A model generated the notes under the pieces. It was given only the letters and a program-made list of their open reading frames with translations. It searched no databases and had not been told where the DNA came from. Below are positions 1 through 8,338 of a stretch of DNA of 37,116 nucleotides, piece by piece. Source of the stretch: Burkholderiales bacterium (GTDB lineage: Bacteria > Pseudomonadota > Gammaproteobacteria > Burkholderiales > SG8-39); NCBI GenBank assembly GCA_025458245.1, contig JALOSW010000007.1, positions 1 through 37,116 on the forward strand. Reading direction: 5' to 3'. Numbering within the stretch: position 1 is the stretch's first letter; every line of letters begins with the position of its first letter. Made by a program: the position numbers and the translations under genes.

Positions 1-1
1 C

Positions 2-811
2 CACGATTTCATGGCGCTCGCCGCGCGCGAGCGCATGACCCACACCCTCGTCGTGCCGGCGATCTACAACCTGCTCCTGCGCCATCGCGAGTTCGAGCGC
101 CACGATCTCTCCGCGTGGCGCGTCGGCGGGTTCGGCGGCGCGCCGATGCCCGAGGGCACCATCCGCATGCTCGCCGAGGAGCTGCCCGGCCTGACGCTCG
201 CGAACGCGTACGGCGCGACCGAGACGACGTCGCCGACGACCATCATGCCGCTCGGCCTGCAGGCGGCGAACCTGGACAGCGTCGGCATCGTCGTGCCGTG
301 CGGCGATGTCCGCGTCATGGACGACGACGGCCGCGAGGTGCCGCGCGGTGAGGAAGGCGAGCTGTGGATCGGCGGCCCGATGGTCGTGCCCGGCTACTGG
401 GACAACCCGGAGGCGACGGCGCGCGAGTTCGTCGGGGGCTACTGGAAGTCGGGCGACCTCGGCTCGGTCGACGCCGACGGCTTCGTGCGCATCCTGGACC
501 GCAAGAAGGACATGGTGAACCGCGGCGGCTACAAGGTCTTCAGCGCCGAGGTGGAGAGCGTGCTGTCGCTGCACCCGGCGGTCGTCGAGTCCGCGATCGT
601 GGCGCGCCCCGATCCCGTGCTGGGCGAGAAGGTCGAGGCGTTCGTCGTGCAGCGCGAGCCGGGCACGAGCGCCGCGGAGCTGCGCGCCCACTGCGCTCGG
701 CAGCTCGCCGATTACAAAGTGCCCGACTTCTTCACCTTCCGCGAGGAGCCTCTGCCGCGGAACGCGAACGGGAAGATCCTCAAGCGGGCGCTGCGGGACG
801 CGCGCGGTTGA
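2..811 (+). CDS. AMP-dependent acyl-CoA synthetase/ligase, C-terminal part (5' truncated by window edge)
   Basis: Open frame from the window edge; motifs NAYGATETTSP, GELWIGGPMVVPGYWDNPEAT, YWKSGDLGSVDADGFVRILDRKKDMVNRGGYKVFSAEVE and NANGKILKRALR are characteristic of ANL-superfamily ligases. Confidence 0.93.
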   Translation, partial: HDFMALAARERMTHTLVVPAIYNLLLRHREFERHDLSAWRVGGFGGAPMPEGTIRMLAEELPGLTLANAYGATETTSPTTIMPLGLQAANLDSVGIVVPCGDVRVMDDDGREVPRGEEGELWIGGPMVVPGYWDNPEATAREFVGGYWKSGDLGSVDADGFVRILDRKKDMVNRGGYKVFSAEVESVLSLHPAVVESAIVARPDPVLGEKVEAFVVQREPGTSAAELRAHCARQLADYKVPDFFTFREEPLPRNANGKILKRALRDARG

Positions 812-1010
812 GGCAGACGCCACAGCGGCGTGAAACGCGGTACAGAGCGAGAAGAGCGTCGGCGCGGGATGCTCGCGTCCGGCCGACACCCAGCCCGCGT
901 AACCGCACGCTGTCGGCACCTGCTCGCAGCGCGTCTCCTGGCGCCGGGATCGGCTTCATGGCACGGCGCTGGAGGATAATCGCAGCTCGCCCAATCCCAT
1001 TGCACCCACC

Positions 1011-1658
1011 ATGCTCCGGTCTCTCTTTGCCGTCTGCGTAATGCTCTTCGCGGCGGCAGGCGCCCACGCGCAAACACCGCATTCCCACGATCACAGCTTC
1101 TCCGGCGCCGACCAGTGGGCGCGGTACTTCGACGACCCGCAGCGCGACGCCTGGCAGAAGCCGCATCAGGTGATTCAGGCGCTCGCGCTCGCGCCGAACG
1201 CGGCGGTCGCGGACATCGGCGCCGGCACCGGATACTTCTCGGTACGCCTCGCCCACATGACGCCGCAGGGACGCGTCTACGCGGTGGATACCGAGCCCGA
1301 CATGGTGAAATACCTTGCCGACCGGGCGAGACGCGAAGGCCTGAAGAACCTGAGGGCGGTGGCCGGCACGCCGCAGGATCCGCAGCTCCCCGAAAAGGTC
1401 GACCGGGCGCTGTTCGTGGACGTGTATCACCACATCGGCGACCGCGAGCGGTACTTCCGGGCACTGCGGGAACGGCTGAAACCCGGAGGAGAAGTGGCGA
1501 TCATCGACTTCACGAGGGCCTCGCCGATCGGGCCGCCGGTGAGCGCGCGTGTCACGCCGGAACAGGTCCGCGACGAGATGCAGCGCGCCGGCTATGCGCT
1601 GGTCCGGTCTCCCGACTTTCTGCCGAACCAGTTCTTCCTGGTGTTCCGGGCGCAGTAG
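1011..1658 (+). CDS. class I SAM-dependent methyltransferase with N-terminal signal peptide
   Basis: N-terminal hydrophobic leader ending AHAQ; SAM-binding motif VADIGAGTGYFSVRLA and later LKPGGEVAIIDF. Confidence 0.85.
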   Translation: MLRSLFAVCVMLFAAAGAHAQTPHSHDHSFSGADQWARYFDDPQRDAWQKPHQVIQALALAPNAAVADIGAGTGYFSVRLAHMTPQGRVYAVDTEPDMVKYLADRARREGLKNLRAVAGTPQDPQLPEKVDRALFVDVYHHIGDRERYFRALRERLKPGGEVAIIDFTRASPIGPPVSARVTPEQVRDEMQRAGYALVRSPDFLPNQFFLVFRAQ

Positions 1659-1666
1659 CGGCCCGG

Positions 1667-3001
1667 TCAGTCCGCCGCGCCTTCGCTCGGTCGGCCGCCC
1701 GCCTTCCTGAGAATCGCCGCGCGCACCAGCCCCACGTGCTCCCGCAGGATGTAGAGCTGGTTCGCGAACGCGAGCGGCGTGCGGATGAGTTCCACCTCGG
1801 ACTCGATCGCGTCGAGCCGCTTCAGCCAGTCGGGGGCGCGCGCGCCGCTCGGCGCTTCCGCGACTTCCCTCTCGAGCTTGCCCAGGTCGCCGTAATGACG
1901 GTAGATGCGCGAGCGCATGCGCCAGCTGTATAGCCCGGGCACGATCCGCATCACCGGGATCAGCACGACGACGAGCGGCACGAGCAGCACGAGCATCCGC
2001 TCGATGAGCGTGGCGAGCCAGAACGGCAGGTAGCGCTGCAGGAACCGCGCGCCCGACTTGTAGTGCCGCTCGGCTTCCCGCGACAGCGGAAAATCGACCT
2101 GCCGCGCGTTCGGGAACTCGCCTGCGCGCTGGAACACGTCCGGCCCGCCGTGCACCTCCGCGGCCGCCGCGAGCACGAGGTCGATCAGCGCCGGGTGCAT
2201 CGTCTCGCGCGCCACGATGGTGGCCATCGGGGCGACGAGCGTCGTGGCCGCGGGCGGGATCGCGCGCCCGACGTCGATGCCGCCTTCGGGCAGCGTGAGC
2301 TTCGCGAGCGCCGGAAACTGCCGCGTGAAGGCATCGGCATGCGCGAAGCTCATCAGCCGGAAACCCGGCGCGTAGAGCGCACTCCATACCGCCGCCGACC
2401 GCGCCGGCCCGACGAGGAAGATGGCGTCCGCCTCGCCGCGTTCCAGCAGGCCGACCGCGCCGAGTCCGCCCGCATCGACGAGCATGGCGTTGGCGCCGTC
2501 GACGCCGCTCGCGCGCAGGAGGTCGAGCGCCAGTTTGCGTGTGCCGCTGCCGGCGCCGCCCACGGCGATGCGCTTGCCCTTGAGCTGGGTCAGGCGCTCG
2601 ATCGTCTCCTTGCCGCGATAGAACACCCACACCGGCTCGTAATAGAAGCTGCCGAGCGAGACGAGCCCCTCCTTGCCGGTGCCGATGCCGAGCCCGCCCT
2701 GCACGAACGCGAAGTCGACCTCCTCGCCCGGGTCGGCAAGGCGCTCGAGGTTCTGCACGGCGCCGGCGGACGCGCGTTCCACGAGCGTGACGCCGTCGCG
2801 CGCGAGGATCGTCCGGTAATGGGCCGCATACATCTCGTACGCACCGTGCGGCGCGCCCGTGCTCATCACCACCGACTTCGGCGGCGCAGGCTTGATGAAC
2901 TGCGCCGCGATCCAGAACGCCGCGACGACGAAAAGCAGCGCCGGCAGCACGACGATCAGCAACTCGCGCCGGGAGATGTCGCGGAAGCGCTTCTTCGCCA
3001 T
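1667..3001 (-). CDS. TAXI-family (TRAP-type) solute-binding protein with N- and C-terminal transmembrane segments
   Basis: Start MAKKRFRD; N-terminal TM LLIVVLPALLFVVAAFWIAAQFI, then TAXI-like core (STGAPHGAYEMYA, KGKRIAVGGAGSGTR), then second TM near the C-terminus (MLVLLVPLVVVLIPVMRIV). Confidence 0.8.
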   Translation of the reverse strand: MAKKRFRDISRRELLIVVLPALLFVVAAFWIAAQFIKPAPPKSVVMSTGAPHGAYEMYAAHYRTILARDGVTLVERASAGAVQNLERLADPGEEVDFAFVQGGLGIGTGKEGLVSLGSFYYEPVWVFYRGKETIERLTQLKGKRIAVGGAGSGTRKLALDLLRASGVDGANAMLVDAGGLGAVGLLERGEADAIFLVGPARSAAVWSALYAPGFRLMSFAHADAFTRQFPALAKLTLPEGGIDVGRAIPPAATTLVAPMATIVARETMHPALIDLVLAAAAEVHGGPDVFQRAGEFPNARQVDFPLSREAERHYKSGARFLQRYLPFWLATLIERMLVLLVPLVVVLIPVMRIVPGLYSWRMRSRIYRHYGDLGKLEREVAEAPSGARAPDWLKRLDAIESEVELIRTPLAFANQLYILREHVGLVRAAILRKAGGRPSEGAAD

Positions 3002-3008
3002 CGCTACC

Positions 3009-3392
3009 TCATTCGGCGCGGTTGCGCATGTGGTCGGCGGTGCGCGCGAGCGCGCCGGCGAGGAGCGCCTGCAGCTCGGGCGCGATCCGCTCTTCGGCCA
3101 TCGCGCGCGCCATGCAATCCATCCATTGGTCCCGCTCGGACGTCCCGATCGCGAACGGCAGGTGCCGCGCACGCAGGAACGGATGCCCGAAGCGCTCCAC
3201 GTACAGCGACGGGCCGCCGAGCCAGCCGGACAGGAACATGAAGAGCTTGTCGGTCGAGCTCGCGAGGTCGTCGGGATGGAGCTTGCGGATGCCGTAGTAC
3301 TCGGGCTCGGCATCCATCAGCGCGTAGAAGCGTTCGACGAGAGCGCGGAGCTTCGCCTCGCCGCCGAGGCGCTCGTAGGGGGTGTCCGTCAC
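3009..3392 (-). CDS. group II truncated hemoglobin
   Basis: GTG start; VTDTPYERLGGEAKLRALVERFYALMD, LFMFLSGWLGGPSLYVERFGHPFLRARHLPFAIG is typical of the TrHb2 family. Confidence 0.9.
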   Translation of the reverse strand: MTDTPYERLGGEAKLRALVERFYALMDAEPEYYGIRKLHPDDLASSTDKLFMFLSGWLGGPSLYVERFGHPFLRARHLPFAIGTSERDQWMDCMARAMAEERIAPELQALLAGALARTADHMRNRAE

Positions 3393-3444
3393 CGCGCAAG
3401 AATACCGAATGGCGGTCGCCGGGCAAAGCGCGCGCGACCGGCCG

Positions 3445-6400
3445 TCACGCGAGCGCGCGCAGCTCCGCGACGGACACCGAGAGCATCGCAAGATCCACGG
3501 CCGGCGCGTCGCGGAGCTCGGCGAGGAGCCGGTCCGCGCGGCTCACGGCGGCGTGATTGCGCTCCAGCCAGAGCGCCAGCAGACTCTCGGGAGGGGCCCC
3601 GGCCGCACCTTGCGCGAACACTTGCGCGGTGACGGCGCGATGCAGGCCGGCGAGCTGGTCGCGCAGCGCGCTCTTGGCGAGCGCCTGCCAGTGGGTGTCC
3701 GCGGCGAGTTGACCGATCCGGCCACGCAGCCACGCGAACGCGAACCGCCGCCCGAGCGAGAAATGCACGGCCGCGACCGTCGCCTGCGAAAGCCCGGTCT
3801 CGCCCGCCACCTCGGCGATGTCGAGCGCTGCAAACACCGGCTCCGCGCGAGCGACGCGCACGGCGAGCGCCTCGGACACGCCGGCCGCGGCAAGCCCTTC
3901 GGCGACCCGCGAGACCTCGGCCGCCGCTTCGTCGTCGAGGAGAACCGGCAGCTCGGCCGAGAGCGCCTCCACCGCCGGCGCGAACCGCGCGATGGCGCTG
4001 GCCATGTCGCCGTCGAGAGCGCGCCAGCGCAGAAACCACGTGGCGCCACGCACCACGAGCCGACCGAGCCGGATCACCATCTGCGCCTGGGTCTCGTCGG
4101 CGATGCGATTGTCGAGCGCGTCGATCTCGGCCCACGCCGGCACCAGCCCGAACACTTCGCGCGCGAGCAGATAGGCGCGGATCACGTCGGCCGCGCGCGT
4201 GCCGGTCGACTCCATCAGCCGGTGCGCGAACGTCGCGCCGACGCGATTCACCATGCTGTTCACGACATGGGTCGCGACGATCTCGCGGCGCAGCGGATGG
4301 CGCGCCATGTCGGCGGCGAAGGGCTCCCGCAGCGGCGCCGGGAAGTACCGTGCCACCGCCGTGGCCACCCACGGATCGTCGGGAAGCGCCGAGGCGAGCA
4401 TCTCGTCGTAGAGCCACATCTTCGAGTAGGCGAGCAGCACCGCGAGCTCCGGCGCGGCGAGGCCGGAGCGCCGCGCGGCGCGCGCGGCGATTTCTTCCTC
4501 GTCGGGCAGGAACTCCAGCGCGCGATTCAGCCGCCCGCCGCGCTCGAGGAAACGCATGAAACGCGCCTGCGCCCCGAGGAGCTCGTGCGCGAGACGGCCC
4601 GCGACCGAAATCGACTGGGTCTGGAAATAGTTGTCGCGCAGCACCAGCGCGGCCACGTCGTCGACCATCGACGCGAGCAGCGCGTCGCGGCGCGCCAGAT
4701 CGAGCCGGCCGTCGGCGGCTGCGAGGCCGAGCAGGATCTTGATGTTGACCTCGTGATCCGACGTGTCGACGCCGGCCGAGTTGTCGATCGCGTCGGTGTA
4801 GATCCGCCCCCCGCGTCCGGCGTCGCCCTCGCGCGCGTACTCGATGCGTCCGCGCTGGGTGAAGCCTAGGTTGCCGCCCTCGGCCACGACCTTGCAGCGC
4901 AGCTCCCGGCCGTTGACGCGCAGCGCATCGTTGGCGCGGTCGCCGACCTCGGCGTGTGTCTCGCCGGCGGCCTTGACGTAGGTCCCGATGCCGCCGTTGT
5001 AGAGGAGGTCGACCGGCGCCCGCAGTATTGCGCTCACGAGCTCGGAGGGCGCGAGCGCTTCGGCTTCCACGCCGAGCGCGCGCCGCGCCTCGGGCGACAG
5101 CGGGATCGACTTCGCGGTGCGCGGCCACACGCCGCCGCCCTTCGAGATCCGCTTCGGGTCATAGTCCGCCCACGAGGAACGCGGCAGGCGAAAGAGCCGC
5201 TCGCGCTCGACGAAGCCCGCGGCCGCATCGGGCTCCGGGTCGATGAACACGTGGCGATGGTCGAACGCCGCGACCAGCCGGATGTGCCGCGAGAGCAGCA
5301 TGCCGTTGCCGAACACGTCGCCCGACATATCGCCGACGCCGACCGCCGTGAAGTCGGTCGCCTGCGTGTCGACGCCGATCTCGCGGAAATGGCGTTTCAC
5401 CGACTCCCACGCGCCGCGTGCCGTGATGCCCATCGCCTTGTGGTCGTAGCCGGCCGACCCGCCGGAGGCGAACGCGTCGCCGAGCCAGAAGTCGTATTCC
5501 TTCGAGATGGCGTTGGCGTAGTCGGAAAAGCTCGCCGTGCCCTTGTCCGCGGCGACCACGAGGTACGGATCGTCCCCGTCGTGCCGGCGCACCTGCGGTG
5601 GCGGCACGACGCGCCCGCCGGCCAGGTTGTCGGTGAGGTCGAGCAGGCCGCGCAGGTAATCCTGGTAGCAGGCGACGCCCTCCTTCATCCAGGCCTCGCG
5701 GTCGGCGGGGTTGGCGCGCTTCACCACGAACCCGCCCTTCGAGCCGACCGGCACGATGATCGCGTTCTTGACCATCTGCGCCTTCACCAGGCCGAGCACC
5801 TCGGTGCGGAAATCCTCGTGGCGGTCCGACCAGCGCAACCCGCCGCGCGCGACCCGTCCGCCGCGCAGGTGCACGCCTTCGAAACGGGGCGCGTACACGA
5901 AGATCTCGAACATCGGCTTCGGCTCGGGCAGCCCGGGCACCCGCGACGGGTCGAACTTGAACGAGAGGAACGGGCGCGGCCGCCCTGCCGCGTCGACGCG
6001 GAAGAAGTTCGTGCGCGTGGTGGCGAGGACGAGCGCCAGAAGCTGCCGCAGCACGCGGTCTTCCGAAAGGTTCTCGACGCCGTCGAGCGCGCCGCGAATC
6101 GCCGCGGCCTCGGCGTCGGCCTCCGCCGCCCGGTCCCGCGCCGGGTCGAAGCGCAGGAGGAACAGCGCCACGAGACGCCGCGCGATCGCCGGATGCGCCG
6201 CGAGCGTCGCCTCGACGAATGCCTGCGACAGCGGGAAACCGGTCTGGCGCAGATAGCGGGCGTAGGCGCGCAGGACGGTGATCTCGCGCGCCGACAGGCC
6301 GGCGGCGAGCACCAGGCGGTTGAAATCGTCGCTCTCCACGCTTCCGTGGAACACCGCCGCGAACGCCTCCTCGAAGCGCGCGCCCGCATCGTCGACGCTT

Positions 6401-8283
6401 ACGTCCGGTGCTCCGGGATGGCCTTCGAGGCCGAAGTCGTGGATCCAGACCGCGTCGCCGTTCGCCGCCACGACGCGGTACGGGCGCTCCTCCAGCACCT
6501 TCAGTCCCATGCGCTCGAGCATGGGCAGGCTGTCCGAAAGCGGCACGGGCGCACCGACGCGAAAGAGCTTGAAGCGCAGCGTTCGCGAGGGGGCGCCCGC
6601 GGGCCGATAGAGATCGAGGGCGATGGCCTCAGGGCGCTCGAGCCCCGCCATCCGATCGATGTCCGCCGGCGCGTCCTGCGGCGACACGTCTTCGCGATAC
6701 GCCGCGGGGAAGCCCTGTCCGTAGCGGGCGAGGAGCTCGTGGCCGCGCGCTTCGCCGCAGCGCTCGACGAGCGCGTCGCGAAGGTCGTCCTGCCACCGGC
6801 GCGAAGCGACGACGAGCCGCTGCTCCACCTCGCGCAGGTCGACCCCGGCGATCGCGCCCGGCCGCGTGCGCACCGTGATGAGGACGCGCGCGAGCACCGA
6901 CTCGGAAAACACGACGTCGAAGTCGGTGGCGACGCCGTCGAACGCGGCGAGCAGGATGGCCTGCCACCGCTGGCGCAGCTCGGTGTTGTATTGCTCGCGC
7001 GGCGCGTAGACGAGGCACGAAACGAAGCGCTCGAACGGGTCGCGGCGCACGAACAGGCGAAGCCGGGGCCGCTCGCCGAGCGCGAGGATGCCCGTGGCGA
7101 TGCGGTAGAGCTCGTCCTCGCCGACCTGGAAGAGCTCGTTGCGCGGATAGGTGTCCAGGATGTGAACGAGCGCCCGGTGCGCGTGACTGCCCGGCGCGAA
7201 GCTCGCGCGCGCGAGCACCGACGCGACCTTCCGGCGAAGCAGCGGGATCTCCGCGGGCCGGTCGTTGTAGGCGGTCGACGAGTACAGCCCGAGGAACCGG
7301 TGCTCTCCGGCGACTTCGCCCTTCTCGTTGAAGCGCTTGACGCCGACGTAGTCGAGGAATCCGGGTCGGTGCACGGTCGAGCGGGTATTCCCCTGCGTCA
7401 CGACCAGCAACTCCTTGCGGCGCGCCGCCGCGCGGACTTCGGACGGCAGGGAAGCGAAGCTCGCCGACATGCGCTCGGCCTCGGTTTCGCGGAGCACGCC
7501 GAGCCCCGAGCCCGGCACGACGCGCAGCGCATCCTCGCCGCGACGCTGCACGAGGTCGTGACAGCGATAGCCGAGGAACGTGAAGTGCTCGTCCGCGATC
7601 CACGCGAGGAACGCGCGCCCCTCGGCGATCTCTCCGGGGGTGAGCGGCGGCGCCCGCCGGTCCATTTCCGCGAGCACGTCCGCGACCTTCGCCTTCATCG
7701 GCTGCCAGTCGTCGACCACGATCCGGACGTCCGCGAGCACGCGCTCGATGTCCCGCGCGAGGATTTCCAGCGCATCGGCGCTCGCCAGGCGGTCGACCTC
7801 GAGGCAGATCAACGACTCGGCGCGCCCGCCCGGCTGCGGCTCGCCGCGCGGCGCGATGTCGGTGAGGCGCCCGTCGAGGGCGCGGTTCACCGAGAAGATC
7901 GGATGCACGATGAAGTGCAGCGTGAGGCCGTGGCGCGCCACCTCCATGGTGGTCGAGTCGACGAGGAACGGCATGTCGTCGTTGACGATCTCGACCACGG
8001 TGTGCCGCGAGCGCCGCCCCGTGCCCTCGGCGGGCGGGTTGAACACGCGCACCCTCGGGCCTTCCGCGCCGCGCCGGGAGGCCAGCTCGAAATGCGAGGC
8101 GGCGGTCGCATAGAGATCGGCCGGGGAACGCTCCGCGAGGTCGTCGTGGTCGGCGTGCTGAAAGTACTCCCGGACGAACCGGGCGAAGCGCGTTGCGCCG
8201 ATCGGATCCGCGACCCGCTCGCGCACCAGCGCGACGACCGCCTCGACGCGCTCGTCGACGCGCGCCCCGTCTGCGTCACTCAT
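3445..8283 (-). CDS. NAD-specific glutamate dehydrogenase, large (about 180 kDa) type
   Basis: About 1612 aa; conserved segments GGLRWSDRHEDFRTEVLGLVKAQMVKNAIIVPVGSKGGFV and VGVGDMSGDVFGNGMLLS. GGGAGGAAGCG-ATG gives a strong Shine-Dalgarno for the start at 8283. Confidence 0.95.
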   Translation of the reverse strand: MSDADGARVDERVEAVVALVRERVADPIGATRFARFVREYFQHADHDDLAERSPADLYATAASHFELASRRGAEGPRVRVFNPPAEGTGRRSRHTVVEIVNDDMPFLVDSTTMEVARHGLTLHFIVHPIFSVNRALDGRLTDIAPRGEPQPGGRAESLICLEVDRLASADALEILARDIERVLADVRIVVDDWQPMKAKVADVLAEMDRRAPPLTPGEIAEGRAFLAWIADEHFTFLGYRCHDLVQRRGEDALRVVPGSGLGVLRETEAERMSASFASLPSEVRAAARRKELLVVTQGNTRSTVHRPGFLDYVGVKRFNEKGEVAGEHRFLGLYSSTAYNDRPAEIPLLRRKVASVLARASFAPGSHAHRALVHILDTYPRNELFQVGEDELYRIATGILALGERPRLRLFVRRDPFERFVSCLVYAPREQYNTELRQRWQAILLAAFDGVATDFDVVFSESVLARVLITVRTRPGAIAGVDLREVEQRLVVASRRWQDDLRDALVERCGEARGHELLARYGQGFPAAYREDVSPQDAPADIDRMAGLERPEAIALDLYRPAGAPSRTLRFKLFRVGAPVPLSDSLPMLERMGLKVLEERPYRVVAANGDAVWIHDFGLEGHPGAPDVSVDDAGARFEEAFAAVFHGSVESDDFNRLVLAAGLSAREITVLRAYARYLRQTGFPLSQAFVEATLAAHPAIARRLVALFLLRFDPARDRAAEADAEAAAIRGALDGVENLSEDRVLRQLLALVLATTRTNFFRVDAAGRPRPFLSFKFDPSRVPGLPEPKPMFEIFVYAPRFEGVHLRGGRVARGGLRWSDRHEDFRTEVLGLVKAQMVKNAIIVPVGSKGGFVVKRANPADREAWMKEGVACYQDYLRGLLDLTDNLAGGRVVPPPQVRRHDGDDPYLVVAADKGTASFSDYANAISKEYDFWLGDAFASGGSAGYDHKAMGITARGAWESVKRHFREIGVDTQATDFTAVGVGDMSGDVFGNGMLLSRHIRLVAAFDHRHVFIDPEPDAAAGFVERERLFRLPRSSWADYDPKRISKGGGVWPRTAKSIPLSPEARRALGVEAEALAPSELVSAILRAPVDLLYNGGIGTYVKAAGETHAEVGDRANDALRVNGRELRCKVVAEGGNLGFTQRGRIEYAREGDAGRGGRIYTDAIDNSAGVDTSDHEVNIKILLGLAAADGRLDLARRDALLASMVDDVAALVLRDNYFQTQSISVAGRLAHELLGAQARFMRFLERGGRLNRALEFLPDEEEIAARAARRSGLAAPELAVLLAYSKMWLYDEMLASALPDDPWVATAVARYFPAPLREPFAADMARHPLRREIVATHVVNSMVNRVGATFAHRLMESTGTRAADVIRAYLLAREVFGLVPAWAEIDALDNRIADETQAQMVIRLGRLVVRGATWFLRWRALDGDMASAIARFAPAVEALSAELPVLLDDEAAAEVSRVAEGLAAAGVSEALAVRVARAEPVFAALDIAEVAGETGLSQATVAAVHFSLGRRFAFAWLRGRIGQLAADTHWQALAKSALRDQLAGLHRAVTAQVFAQGAAGAPPESLLALWLERNHAAVSRADRLLAELRDAPAVDLAMLSVSVAELRALA

Positions 8284-8338
8284 CGCTTCCTCCCGCCGGT
8301 CAAGAGCCGGCATCGCGCCCTCGCAGACGCCGGGATGA

